From: Zanthoxylum bungeanum
Taxonomy: Eukaryota; Streptophyta; Magnoliopsida; Sapindales; Rutaceae
NCBI GenBank assembly: GCA_019454045.1
Contig: SKCR01017978.1
Location: forward strand, 62,001-126,000
Reading direction: 5' to 3'
DNA length: 64,000 nt
Below are positions 34,843 through 47,105 of the stretch, piece by piece. The stretch's first letter is position 1. Each line of letters opens with the position of its first letter. Below the pieces are notes generated by a model. The model did not search any database and was not told the DNA's origin. It worked only from the letters and a program-made list of their open reading frames with translations. The position numbers and the translations under genes are program-made.

Positions 34843-35924
34843 GTTGTAAGTGTGGTACTTATTTAAAATTGGACCTGCGTGTCTAGCCTTTCACCTCATA
34901 TTCTCTTTGTATTTCTCTTTTAACCAATTCCCCTCAATGCAAATGAGGTTTCTTTATGTATTATGTAATTGGGTAGAAGAATGTAAAGTGCTAGCGGGAG
35001 AGAGGAAAGATAGAGATTTGTTCTAGGAACAAATTGTATTATATATCCATCCGCATATCATTATTAAATTTTATCACTCCTTATTATGCCTTTAGAATAC
35101 ATGTTTAAGGGTGTATGATGAGACCTAATCAAAGATAATAAATTGGTTTCCAATTTACGCGAAAAACCCTCACTTTAATATTAAGCGTTTTCCTTCCATT
35201 GAGTGGTTCTTTCTCAAGATCCAAGATTGACTTTGATTTGTTGGCCAAAGTCAAGATCATTGTCCATCGCGGATGTGTTTGAACCACGAAAGCTTTGTTA
35301 TATATCGCATGTCTTGGGCAGTTGTGACTTGTTGGCCAAATTCAAGGTCACTTCTGTACATCGACATGTATTACGAAGATTTCCCACTATCAATGAGTCA
35401 CGCTTAACTGGAATCATTAAGCTTGTTGAGCCAAAGTCAAGGCTTAGTTGATTCAGAGGAAATGTTAGGATGATATTGGATATATGTTTTGGACTTGGAG
35501 GTCCACCTACCGGATCTAGGAATTGGATGGGATACAATTGATCTTAGAGATCTACCTAGTTAAGTTTCATACAGCTTGTTGGCCAAAGTCAAGGTTGTGT
35601 GTTATTTAACGAGATCCTAGCCCACTAGGAAACTGGGTTTCCCGAGTACTCAAAAGAGGGTTAGAGGCTCGCCGAAAAATAGTGAGAGGCTAGTATTAAA
35701 TTTAGAATTTTGTTTAATACTTGCTAATACGCGCTCTTTTATTATTATATCACGTTATATATATATATTAGTTGGACTAATATCTTTTATTACTTTCTTT
35801 GAACAGTTACACTGTACAAGATACTACTCCACTTGTAGTTTGTTATATAGTTGGACTATAGTAACCATTACATTTTGAGTGTACTCGATATCATTGATTG
35901 GATAGTTAGACTATTGCAATCGAG
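34843..35924 (+). other. Leader of copia B
   Basis: Non-coding. Carries the repeated TTGTTGGCCAAAGTCAAG-type motif near 35239, 35330, 35421 and 35576. It retains about 150 bases that copia C has lost near 53750-53790. Confidence 0.8.
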
Positions 35925-36720
35925 ATGGCTGGAAAGATTAGCGTTAGAGACATCATCATGGGTGACAATGTCTTTAAATGTTCAAATTTTTCAGACTAGG
36001 AAATGAATCTCAGGATAGTCCTGGGATCTGAGAAGTTACTCTATGTTTTAGAGAGACCTCTCGGGCCTGAGCCCGGACTTGAGCGACCAGTTGATCATGA
36101 GCTTTGGAAGACTCATCGAGATGATAACTCAACTGCTCAATCCGTCATGCTTGCCGCAATGACACCTCAATTTCGTCATCAGAACAAAGGATTGGATCCT
36201 TATAACATGATGTTGAAATTGAAGGACCTTCACAGATCTAACCTTAGATCTCAGAAGTATGAATTGCAAAAGAAGCTCTTTCGGTCACGTATGTCGAGGG
36301 TACATCTGTCGAGCACTATGTGTCGTAGATGATTGCTGACATCGAACAGCTAGGTCACCTGGGCATAACCTTCGAGGCCGAGACTTCTATAAATTTGATC
36401 TTACAGTCTCTGCCCGACTACTAAGGTGGGTTAATGGCGATGCTGAAAGAGACAGAGCAAGGGCAAGAAGCGCGATGCACATCTTACTTCGACATCCTAG
36501 GAGGCCAAGGCTTGGCCGAAGGCTTCTGGGGGTGTGAAGAAGAAAAAGAAAAAGGGCAAGGCTAAATCGTCACAGTCTTCTAGGAAGACAAATGACATAT
36601 CCCAAGATGTCTGCCTACATTGTGGCAAACGGGGTCACTGGAAGCGTGACTTCCGTGTGTACAAGGCAGACTTGAAGGAAACGAGGGCGGGTAAGGCTCT
36701 GGTCTCAGATATTTTTGTTA
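35925..36720 (+). pseudogene. Copia B gag
   Basis: Starts MAGKISVRDIIMGDNVF at 35925. Codon 25 is a TAG (35997-35999) where copia A has Trp; C has the same stop. The frame continues EMNLRIVLGSEKLLYVLERP and RSQKYELQKKLFRSRM. Later breaks are near 36300, 36420 and 36470. The zinc knuckle at 36612-36653 has lost its last Cys (CLHCGKRGHWKRDF). Confidence 0.87.
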
Positions 36721-37638
36721 TTGAACTATACATGTCCACTACTGGTTTTAAAAATTGGATATTTGATTCTGGATGTGGTACTCACATATGTACTAATGTA
36801 CAGGATCTACAGATTAGCAGGAGACTGACTTCAGGAGAGATCGACCTGTGAGTCGGAAACGGGACGAGAGTCACTGTTTTGGCCGTAGGAACCTATGTTT
36901 TGAATTTGCCCTCGAGGTATGTAATTACATAAGGTAACTGTTATTTTGTACCTAGTTTGACTAGAAACATCATCTCTGTATCTTGTTTAACCCGATGCGG
37001 GATTACCTTTGTATTCCAGAACACTGGGTGTTTTGTATATAAAGATTATTTTTGATATGTACAACAGATGTTAATAATGGTCTTTATATTTTGAATATAA
37101 ATGAATCTCAAACATATAACATGACAAACAAAAGGTTCAAATTGAGTAATCCGGATGAAACTTATATGTGGCATTGTCGTCTGGGACACATTAACAAGAC
37201 TCGTATATCTACACTTTCGAAGAGTGGATATTAGGACGGATTTGATCCTAATTCATATGACGTCTGCGAATCTTGTTTATTAGGAAAAATACCTAAAACA
37301 TCTTTTAGCGGTAAAGGTGTACATGCCACCGAGCTGTTAGCCCCCATTCATAGTGACGTATGTGGGCCCACGTCTAGCTAGGCTGGAGGTGGAAATGAAT
37401 ACTTCATAACCTTTACGGATGATGCATCGTGTTATGGTTATGTGTATCTTATGAGACACAAGTCGGAAACTTTTGAGAAATTCAAAGAGTTTCGACACGA
37501 AGTAGAAAAATAGACCGACAAAAGTATTAAAATATTACGGTCGGACCATGGTGGAGAGTACTTGAGCAATGAGTTTCTCGATTACTTGAAATCATATGGT
37601 ATTCTTTCACAGTGGACTCCTCCCGGAACACCTCAATT
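36721..37638 (+). pseudogene. Copia B protease and integrase N-terminal half
   Basis: The protease active site is intact (WIFDSGCGTHIC, 36756-36791). A TGA interrupts at about 36849 (DLRVGNG in A). The gag-pre-integrase block MWHCRLGHINKTRIS is near 37166, and the integrase HSDVCGP is near 37350. FTDDAS and LRSDHGGEYLSNEF are near 37414 and 37540. It ends WTPPGTPQF at the rearrangement point. Further stops lie near 37232 and 37513. RT and RNase H are missing. Confidence 0.86.
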
Positions 37639-38004
37639 TAGGAAGTGGATTTGGCTTGATTTATGCATGTGTTTAATGTGTATTTTTGTTAATTTGGAAG
37701 GTGAGTGGGCGTGGCTTAGAGTGATTTGGGCGTGGGCTTGGCTCAGTTTGGTGGGCTTGGTGTATGGTTTGGTGATGTGTGGGCTTGGTGTGTGTCTTGT
37801 GGGGGTTTGGGCTAAGGATGTGTTTTGAAACAGAGGTCCAACAAACGAACCCGAAGCTAATTCAGCGAATTAAATCCAACAAAAATGTCAATTCTTGACT
37901 CATCCCTTCCGACGTCCGTTTCCCGCGGCTTCCACAATTAAAGAGGTAGTGTCTCTATGTGAGACTCATCATCGGGACTTATATGCAAAAATGCAGTGAC
38001 TACA
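37639..38004 (+). repeat. D LTR copy 4, 3' end
   Basis: Begins TAGGAAGTGGATTTGGCTTG, matching 28946 onward in copy 2, and ends CAGTGACTACA. Its left edge is the duplication breakpoint, fused to copia B. Confidence 0.88.
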
Positions 38005-40285
38005 GTCGCCCCCACTTTGATGGGACTGGTGCAGTGTGTGACAATGACAATCCTATCAAAGTATGTGCGATGCATTTTCACTTACCTGGCTCGCCAGCTG
38101 CCACCTGGCTTGCCTGTTGCTCTGAACTGAGTTGATGATGTGCCATTCCTGGCGTGCTAAACCATGTACCTAGGGTGTCGCAGTAGTCCACAATAGTCCA
38201 CGATAGTCCATAATAGTCCACAATAGTCCACGATAGTCCATAATAGTCCACGATAGTCCACGAAAGTCCACGATAGTCCACGAAAGTCCATGATAGTCCA
38301 CGATAGTCCACGACAGTCCACGATAGTCCACAATAGTACACAATAGTCCACGAAAGTCTGGCATGATAAACCCCGTACCTAGGGTGCCGCAGTGATGTCT
38401 CCATACCTGGAGTGCCGTAGAGCTGATTTTGTTGTGCCATACCCGGCGTGCTAAAACCCCATACCCGAGGTGTCGCGGTTGTCTCTCCATACCTAGAGTG
38501 TCGCAGAGCTGATTTTGTTGTGCCATTCCCAGCGTGCTAAACCCATACCTGAGGTGTCGCGGTTGCGTCTCCATACCTAGAGTGTCGCAGTGATATCTCC
38601 ATACCCTGAGTGTCGTACCTAGCAAGCTAAATCCCATACCCAAGGTGTCGCAGATGCGTCTCCATACCTAGAGTGTCGCAGTGATATCTCCATTCACGGA
38701 GTGCCAAGTATAGCTAAACCCCGTACCCGAGGTGTCGCAGTTGCGTCTCCATACCTAGAGTGTCGTAGTGATATCTTCATACCCAGAGTGCCGTACCTGG
38801 CAAGCTAAACCCCATACCCGAGGTGTCGCGGTAATATCTCCATAGTCGTAGTGCCGTACCTGGCGAAACTGATGATGTGTCTCCATACCTGGAGTGCCAT
38901 ACCCGGCAAAACTAATGATGTGTCTCCATACCCGGAGTGCCATACCCGGCAAAACTGATACTAATGTCTCCATACCCGAAGTGCCATACCCGGCAAAATT
39001 GAAACTGATGTCTCCATACCCGGAGTGCCATACCCGGTAAAACTGATAATGATGTCTACATACCCGGAGTGCCATACCCGGCAAAACTGAAACTGATGTC
39101 TCCACACCCGGCAAAACCGAAACTGATGTCTCCATTCCCGGAGTACCATACCCGGCAAAACTGAAACTGATGTCTCCATACCCAGAGTGCCATAACTGGC
39201 AAAACTGATACTGATGATGATGTGGGCCTCGTCCCCAGAGTGCCATACCCGGCAAGACTGCTACTGATGCTGATGTGGGCCTCGCCCCCAGAGTGCCATA
39301 CGCGGCCAGACTGATACTGATGCTAATGTGGGCCTCGCCCCCAGAGTGTCGTACCCGGCAAGACTGATACTGATAATGATGTGGGCCTCGCCCTCGGGAC
39401 TCATCCCCAAAACTTATATTGATGATGTGATGGTTTATTCTCGAACCATGCTGTGAGGTGGTCCATTCCCGAACCGTTACTGTGTGAGGTGGTCCATTCT
39501 CGAACCGTTACTATGAGGTGGTCCATTCCCGAACCGTTACTGTGATGTGGTCCATTCCTGAACCTTGCTCCATTCTCGGAGTGTCATTCCCGGCTTGTTC
39601 ATTCCTGAACGTGCTCCATTCTCGAAGTGTCATTTTCGACTTGTTCATTCTTGAACTATTCTCCATTCTCGGAATGCCATTTTCGATTTGTTTATTCTCG
39701 AACTATGCTCCATTCTCGGAGTGCAATTTTCGACTTGTTCATTCTCGAACTATGCTCCATTCTCGGAGTGCCATTTTCGATTTGTTCATTCTCGAACTAT
39801 GCTCCATTCTCGGAGTGTCATTCCCGATTTTTCTGATGATGTGTGGGCCTCAACCCTGGGACTCATCCCCAAAACTGATACTGATGTAGGCCTCGGCCCT
39901 GGGACGCATCCCCAAAACTGACACTGATGATGTGTGGGCCTCAACCCTGAACTGATATTGATGTGGGCCTCGCCTTGGGACTCATCCCCAAAACTGATAC
40001 TGACGTGGGCCTCAACCCTGAGACTCATCCCCAATCTGATATTGATGTGGGCCTCGCCCCCAGACTGATACTGATGTGGGCCTCGCCCCCAGACTGATAC
40101 TTATGTGGGCCTCGCCCCTAACTGATACTGATGTGGACCTCGCCCCCAGACTGATACTTATGTGGGCCTCGCCCCCAGACTGATACTGATGTAGGCCTCG
40201 ACCATGGGACTCATCCCCAAAACTGATGCTGATGTGGGCCTCGACCCTGGGACTCATCCCCAAAATTGATGATGATGGTGGTTCA
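38005..40285 (+). repeat. D internal region, unit 2: tandem repeat blocks
   Basis: Second copy of the array region, in the same order as 29312-31581: about 90-bp family 38360-38870, 44-bp family 38870-39215, 53-bp family 39215-39395, the GGTGGTCCATTC family 39440-39570, the GCTCCATTCTCGG family 39570-39835, and the ATGTGGGCCTCG family 39838-40260. Repeat numbers differ slightly from unit 1. It includes the decamer array listed separately. Confidence 0.9.
38181..38350 (+). repeat. Decamer minisatellite, 17 units
   Basis: Seventeen consecutive 10-base units in perfect phase, consensus CGATAGTCCA with variation mainly in the first four bases (CAAT, TAAT, CGAA, CGAC, TGAT); position 38338 has one change (GTACA). 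The corresponding place in unit 1 (29495-29520) holds only about three units. The minus-strand open frame here is the repeat read as YRGLSWTIVD-type text. Confidence 0.97.
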
Positions 40286-42205
40286 TTCCTAAACTGCGCT
40301 GTGTGAGAAAGGGTGGGCTGGTTGCCCCAGACTCGGTTCATCTTTCTGTTCTTTGCTGCTTTTTTCCTTTTCTTCAAAACCTGCGAAGCAGAAACAAAAA
40401 ATGCGTGTATGTGACTTGTATGCATGTATGCATGGATGTATTTCCTATTCCGATGGGTTAGGTCTTCCTTGTGTTCCTTGGTGCTTCTCGCCTACAAGAG
40501 TTTTTTATCTCCCCCTAGGTCTGCTTACAGTTTCTTCCTTTCAGTTCTCTTCTGGTGATTGCTTAGTTTCCTTTGGTCTCATGACTCAATATCTCGTTAT
40601 GTCCCTGATTCGCGAGGTGGTAGACTGGTCGCCCCCAGTCTTGGTTTAGCTTTCTGCTCTCCGCTGTTTGCACTAGGTCTTATGAGCCACGTGATGTGGC
40701 ATTCCATATCATCATACCATATTACAAGCTACAAAATGGTCTCAATAGTTATACATATCATTGTCCTCAAAGAATGCTCAGTATTGGAACCAGAGAACCT
40801 TCAAAACATTCAATGTAACTCAAATCCAAGTCTTTGAATAAATGATCTAAGCCAGACTCAAAGTATGTGTGTGCAAAGGTTCCTTTACAGATTCATCCCC
40901 AGGTAAGCCAACTCAATGATTTCGTCAAAAAATTGGGATCGATGGGTCAAACCAACCTAGATGTCTCAATCATGCCTGCAGTTGCTTTTCTGTGTTCAAT
41001 GTGGTATGGTTTTCTTTCTCTTTTGTCTCTTTCTTTTTTTCTTTTCATTTTGAACTTCTTTTTTTCTTCTTTTTTCAACACACCTACCCTTTAAGGTAGC
41101 ATTTCTCCTCATGGTGGTCCTAATACTCGCCCATGGGTAGCTTCACGCTTATCAGTTATAGGTGGTTCAATTCTTTTCTTTAGAGACTTTTCTTTCATTT
41201 TCAAATACAAGCAAATCATGATAGACATCTAAGCAAACAGTCATTCACCGACCTACAATTTCTTCAACTAGTCACTTTGCTAACTACTCAGGTTTTCACT
41301 GCTAAGAACCATAATCAAGTGCTTATGAGTCTAACATAGATCAATTACTCAAAGTATCAGATAAAAGCACATCAAGAGATTATCGTTTCTAAGATTCATC
41401 CTAAAGCAAACGATTTCATCATTGGACTTATGCCTAACCATCAAGGACTAAAAACAAATAATTTTTTTCTTTTCTTTTTCTTTTCTTTTTTTTTTGGGCT
41501 CACCATGGTCTTTCTATCATTGTCGTAAAGTTTTCTGTTCCTCGGTTCCCTTTTCCCCGATATCCATTTTTGCTAAACTTTTCTTTGACAATTCTTTTTT
41601 TCCTAACCCAACGGATATCTATGATGGCTTTTAAGACACATGGGTTAACATGATGCATGTATGTATGAGATACATGAGATGCGTGCGATATATGGAATAT
41701 ATAAGTCGGCCCATTATCATTCTGAAGCATTCAACTGTACTATTGCGCGGTGCAAAACTTGTCCCAGTTGAAAAGGCCCAACAGGTTTACACTTTTGCGA
41801 TAACATGGCTAAACAACTTCAAATGATAAAAGGCCTAAACATAGAATGGCCTACCGGTATTTTAGAAGCTTTTGGCCCAACTGTTAAAGGACATGAACTC
41901 GTCCCGGTTTAAATGGCCCAAAAAGTTCACATCTTTTGACAAAAAGGTCCAACTGGATCCAAATGACGATGGTCCAAAACATAAACATAAAACAAATAAT
42001 TTCTACTAGTTATACGACTAAGGTTCACATGTGGGTTTACGGGAGTGCGAACAAAGGCTCTCGCTGATGAAAGATCGTCCACAACTAGGACTCCTCACTC
42101 AAGGGTTCAAGCGACCAAGTGAACACACCTTTTTTATACCTTGCGGTACGTGCCAACGAGTTATGGTGTGTGACTAACTGTCGAATGGGTTTCCCATTGT
42201 AGATT
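40286..42205 (+). other. D internal region, unique part
   Basis: 1.9 kb without a recognisable gene. It has a long pyrimidine-rich stretch (about 41020-41080 and 41460-41500), short repeats of GCATGTATGCATG near 40420, and ends at the G2 target agatt. A few frames of 75-98 codons have no recognisable motif. Confidence 0.75.
42201..42205. repeat. Target site duplication of gypsy G2, left copy
   Basis: agatt before TGACATGAGTCC. The right copy is 50703-50707. Confidence 0.93.
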
Positions 42206-43181
42206 TGACATGAGTCCAACCACACCAGAGACATTACAGGATGCAGCTAACAACTTGGAAGAACCCATGTAATTGCCAACAGGGCCAATCACACGCCAAA
42301 GAGTAAAGGAGATCAGAGAGGCCTTTGCGGGACTAGCTCAGAGCTATGTGACCAGTTGCAACAACCAAGTCAAGTGCACACCAGAGACACATATGGGCAT
42401 AACCAGAGAGGTCCCCAAGCTATTTCATTTGACCCAGATCAGCTCAGACTAAAGCATAGCAGAGCAGCTTCAGCACCAGCACCCTTTTGACCCGATTTCA
42501 CCCATTTTGGGACTATGTTGAATTCGGCCAAATGGGGGCATTTTTGTCATTTGTGCTCGACATTTTGAATTTATTTATGATGTAATTAGCATGGTTGACT
42601 ATGCCATTAGGCTTAATTATGCTTAGATTTGTACTTAGCCGGAAGCACATCAATTTACTATATCATGTAAGCACCTTAATTAGCTTAAGTGAGATTAGCT
42701 TCTAATCTTTGTTTTCAGTTTATTTAGGTGCAAAAGGACCTTAATGGTCGTGGTTGAGGTGCTTGACTTAGGGCTTTTGGTAATTTTAGCTCTAGGGTCA
42801 TTTTAGCCTTTTTACTCTTTTGTAACCCTTATTATATGACTCTTCTTTGTATTTTTGGACAACCAACGTAATATACAGAATTTTGAAAGAGAGAAAAGCT
42901 TGAGCTTTCCATGGCTATGGCCAAAACCTTGTTGAGGGAGGGATTCCCCTTTTCAAGTTCAAATTGACTTATCTAAGCTTGGCAACTTAGTGGCGTCTCC
43001 ATTGCTAGCAAAATACAATCTGATTTCATGCTTGTGGTTATCATGGACGTGAGTTTCATGGTGGTTAGGGGCTGATCTTGGTTGGGTTTTGTTCCTACAA
43101 AATCAGTATTCAAAGTTCTTGGGGTTTTGAGAAAGATGCTTGGGGGTTTGCTTGGTTTCCAACCCAAGTGAGTTCTTGTCA
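42206..43181 (+). repeat. 5' LTR of gypsy G2
   Basis: TGACATGAGTCC to GAGTTCTTGTCA. It contains a degraded copy of the pol tail, with a stop in place of the CAA of the 3' LTR (CCATGTAATTG against CCATGCAATTG). A likely promoter and start region is around 42820-42880 (TTATTATATGACTC). Confidence 0.95.
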
Positions 43182-43196
43182 TTTGGTATCATGAGC
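43182..43196 (+). other. Primer binding site of G2
   Basis: TTTGGTATCATGAGC right after the LTR. TGGTATCA matches the initiator-Met primer used by many plant Ty3 elements. Confidence 0.87.
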
Positions 43197-44940
43197 TTAG
43201 GGTTCTGAGGTCTGATTTCCTATCCTTTGTGTTGTTTAATCTTGTATTCATCTTTGTTCTTTGTTGATTTAATTTCGGCATCAAGGTTTTACTTCCACCT
43301 TGATTCGGCCATTGTTGGATCTTGTTGTTTCTTGCTGATTCTTGTTGATTTGTGATCAAAATATCATGAATAACATTCTGCCTTGAGTGTTTTTTGATTG
43401 ATCATGAGTATTTCTTTGAGTTAAGCTTTGGCTACTTAGGTCAAAATTGGGGCTTTTGTGTTCTTTGCTTGAATCAAGTGTTTAGTTGTTAATTTATGTT
43501 ACTAGGACGTGTTTAACATTGTTATTAAGTTATTAGTTTCAAAAATCAAAAAAAAAAAAGCATCAGGTCAGATTCGGCCAAGGAAGTACCATCACCACCC
43601 TTGCTTTGTTCTTGCCATATACATGTCACTTAGCTTGTTTTCAATAGGTATTGTTCATATCTACTTTGAGAAAATCAGATTGCACTTCATTACTCCTAGC
43701 ATTTGCTTGAACTAGCTTGTTTGCAATCTTTGTGAAGTTGTTGCAATCTTGTGAAGTGTGTGGAAAACAAGTGTGTTTGAGTGATTTGGTGAGGCATTTG
43801 AGTGAATGAGTGTTGAAACAAAATGAAATGCTTATGGATTGATGAGGCGGTGACTTACTCCTGAAGTTTACTTAAGCTTGTGTGTTGTTAACTTTGTGAG
43901 ACAAGTCTGGTTGCTTTGTTACACATATTGCCGTGAGTAAGATGCTTGATGTGCTTATGTTGAAGCATGAATTAACAAGTGTGCTTGCTGATTTGCGTGA
44001 GCTATCATTAGCTTGACATTGGATTTGTGTTGAAATCATTAGCATGACATTGAAAATGGAAGCACTCATGAGCTTGACATGGAAACTTGAGTAGCCATCA
44101 TTGCATTTGAGAGGTGCTTGAAGAGGCAAGCTGCTGCATCACCAAGTTAGTTGGAAAAAGTGTTTAGTTGGTTTGTAACCGAATTGACATGCTTACTTGA
44201 CCTACTTGTAAGCTACTTACGTAAGCAGCTGAGTCACCTACTTGTTTTGAAAAAAAAAAAGTGAAAAAAAAAAAAAGAAAGAGAATTGGTCGCATTGTGC
44301 TTAGCTTGATTAGACCATTTGCAAGTTGATTGGATTGCTTTACATGAGTTACATTGATTTGATTTGGTTTGTATTGGTTTGAGCTTGAAAGACTATATTT
44401 GTGTTATGCCGAATTGAAATCCTTTGTGCTTCATTGTGTTTCATTGGAGTGTAAACACTTGTGAGTGTGTGTGAGAAGAAAAGAAAGGTGAGCTCAAACA
44501 CTATAGCGAGTGACCACAAGATTGCTTCAGTGACACGTTGATTGCTTGCTTGCTTATTTATTGCATTTAGCTAACTCGTCATTCTTTCTTATTCTGAGCA
44601 CTCTAGCTATAAGTTTCTTTCGATTGAGTCTCCGTGATTACTTATCTTATTTGCTTTATTCCACCTGCTCTATATATACATTGTGTTTCTGCTAGCTTGT
44701 GGACTACATCTTAGTTGACCATTCTGGGAATTGAGTTGATTTGTAATTGAATTGAGGAAGAACTCAATAGTGGTAAAAGGCAGTGAGTGTGAGCACAGTA
44801 TCGGTGTAAAAGCCAATAGAGTGCAAACACGAGTGGATTGAGATATAATTGAGTGTAAACACGTGAGATTGTGAGCTTGAGAGGATTTTACATATCGTAT
44901 TACTTTCTTGTTATTACTAATTTGTTTGTTGAGCTTTGAA
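43197..44940 (+). other. Leader of G2, no gene
   Basis: 1.7 kb, AT-rich, with A-runs near 43547-43560 and 44250-44280. Repeated TTGTGTTGAAATCATTAGC-like phrases occur near 43985-44075. Part of it is present in reverse at 60136-61048. Confidence 0.8.
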
Positions 44941-46440
44941 ATGGCAGGTGTTAGTTTAACCGTCGATGAGAAGCTTGCAGCTATGGATAGAAAGTTTACA
45001 GATGATGATGGAGAATATGAATGCTGCATTGGAAAGGTTGTCCAAGAGTGTAGAGAGTATTCAGTCGGGCAGTGTTCCCAGAGCACCACCACCTCAGAAT
45101 GTACCACCACCTCATAATGTACTACCACCTCATAATGTACCACCACCTCATAATGTGCCACCACGTCGAGTACCACCGCAACATATACCATCAGATGAAG
45201 AAGAAGCCGAGAATGACTTTGATGATTTTGATGATCTTGATGATGTTGAGGAGAGGTTTCAGCCTAGACAAGATAGGAGGCATGGTAGGGGGTTTGGTAG
45301 AGGGTGTGATAGGAGGTTTGATGGGAGACATAATAGGAGGGATAGACGATTTGATGATAGAGGTGCATTTGATGATAGGCGAGGGGATTATGATCGAAGG
45401 GGTTTGGTAGACGAGGGGACTTAGATGGAGATCTAGGTAGCATTAAAATCAAGATACCAACCTTTCAGGGGAAGAATGATCCCGAGGCTTATTTGGAATG
45501 GGAGAAGAAGATTGAGCTGATATTCAATTGCCATCACTACTCAGATGTGAAGAAAATCAATCTGGCAGCTATTGAGTTTACTGATTATGCCATGATATGG
45601 TGGGATCAGATTGTTGCTACTCGAGAGAAGAAACTATGAGAGACCAGTTCAGACTTGGGAAGAACTCAGAGGTCTTATGAGGAAGAGGTTCATTCCGAGC
45701 CATTACTACCGTGAGTTGTATCAGAAGCTACAACATCTGTATCAGGGTACCAAGAGTGTTGAGGATTACTACACAGAGATGGAAGTTGCCATGATCAGGG
45801 CGAATGTAGTTGAGGATGCAGAGGCTACTATGGCACGGTTTCTTGGAGGCTTAAATAGAGAGATTGCCAACATGGTGGAGTTACATCATTATGTTGATTT
45901 GGAGGACATGCTTCACATGGCTATCAAGGTAGAGAGACAACTCAAGAAGAAGGCCACATCCAGATTTGGTACTCAGACTACTTCTACTTGGAAGGGGAAA
46001 TGGGTTCCGAATGAGAAGCGAGATGGAGGCTTTAACAAGCCTAGAGGTGATTTCAGTGGAGGCTTTAACAAGCCTAGGGCCGAACCTAGTGGCAAGGGTA
46101 AAGAGGCTGCAGAATCGAGTAAGCCTAGACCTAAACCTGAGGGTACAGCTACGAGAACTAAGGATGTCAAGTGTTTCAAGTGTTTGGGCATGGGACACTA
46201 TGCTTCACAATGTCCCAATAGGCGCACCTTAGTGATTGACAAGAGCGGAGATGTGTACTCTACAGATGATGAGGTTGAGGATGAGATGCCGGAGTTAGAA
46301 GATGCTAGTGACCACGAGGGAGCTGCATACCCTTTAGATAACTTATCCCTAGTTGTTAAGCGTGCTTTGACAGCACAAGTTGTTGAGGATGAGAGTGATC
46401 AGCAGAGGGAGAACATATTCCACACCAGATGCCGTGTGGA
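44941..46440 (+). pseudogene. G2 gag
   Basis: ATG at 44941 (MAGVSLTVDEKLAAMDRKF). The frame shifts near 45000 into ENMNAALERLSKSVESIQ, a predicted coiled coil. There is then a Pro-rich part with repeated PPPHNV (45085-45175), an acidic FDDFDDLDD stretch and an Arg/Asp/Gly-rich stretch (45240-45420). Frameshifts near 45410 and 45630 flank the Retrotrans_gag domain: DPEAYLEWEKKIELIF, DYAMIWWDQ, RKRFIPSHYYRELYQKL and FLGGLNREIANMVEL. The zinc knuckle is at 46172-46213 (CFKCLGMGHYASQC). The full-length domain order suggests small recent errors rather than long decay. Confidence 0.9.
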
Positions 46441-47105
46441 ATGGTAAGGGTTGTAGTATGATTATAGATGGAGGCAGTTGTACCAATGTGGCTAGCACGG
46501 CTTTGATTGAGAGATTGGGGTTGAGTTGCTTGAAGCACCCCAAGCCTTACAAGTTGCAGTGGTTAAATGATTGTGGTGAAGTGAAGGTAACGAAGCAGGT
46601 ATTATTGAGCTTTACCATTGGGCCTTACACAGATGATGTTCTATGTGATGTGATTCCGATGCATGCGGGTCATATACTTTTGGGGAGGCCGTGGCAGTTT
46701 GATAAGAAGGTGATTCATGATGGGTTCAAGAATAAGTATTCATTTCAACATAAAGGGAAACCCATTACACTATACCCACTTACACCAAAGCAAGTCCATG
46801 AAGATCAGGTTAAGTTGCAACTTGAGAGGGATAAAGAGAGGGCGAGTGCAAACACTAACTTGGGGGAAACTAGTGAGAGTGTGAAAAATAAGGCCAAGGC
46901 CGAGAGTTTACCCAAGGGAAGTGAGAGTGAAAGTAAGGGGGATACCAAAGGGAGAGTGAAAAGAAGTTTCTACATGGGTGAGGGTGAAGCGAGGAGAGCT
47001 TTCAAGACTAGCAGCCTGATGCTATTGTTAGTTTACAAGGAGCCCCATGTTTATTTTTCTAACACTGACTCTTTGCTTCCTATGTCTATTTCATCTCTTT
47101 TGCAG
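46441..47105 (+). pseudogene. G2 aspartic protease and linker
   Basis: An extra G near 46437 (GTGTGGAATGG against GTGTGAATGG in G1) ends the upstream frame. The protease continues as GKGCSMIIDGGSCTNVA near 46447-46497, LLSFTIGPYTDD near 46605, and HILLGRPWQFDKKVIHDG near 46670-46720. A charged linker (about 46790-46960) leads to RSFYMGEGEARRAFK. The single-chain retropepsin cleaves Gag-Pol. Residue choice DGG rather than DSG/DTG is shared with G1. Confidence 0.87.

Larger units (their letters stand above)
34843..37638 (+). mobile_element. Copia B, partial duplicate of copia C
   Basis: Contains the 3' part of the copia leader, gag and the front of pol. It is cut in integrase at 37635-37638, where it joins D LTR sequence through the shared AATT. 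It is almost the same as 53393-56086 of copia C, including an identical TAG in gag, and was probably made by duplication rather than insertion. It has no LTR of its own. Confidence 0.88.

Noticed and set aside
38170..38643. 157-codon minus-strand frame with DYRGLSWTIVD repeats
   Set aside because: Produced by the decamer array; 10-base units without stops keep all frames open.
29312..40285. Centromeric or other satellite DNA
   Set aside because: Arrays are short, differ in unit length, and lie inside one LTR element in a fixed order; they are part of D.
40353..41094. Three plus-strand frames of 75-98 codons in the D interior
   Set aside because: No recognisable motif, overlapping and hydrophobic from T-rich DNA; not supported as genes.
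44670..45191. 173-codon minus-strand frame with VVVHYEVVVHYE repeats
   Set aside because: Antisense of the PPPHNV repeats of G2 gag.
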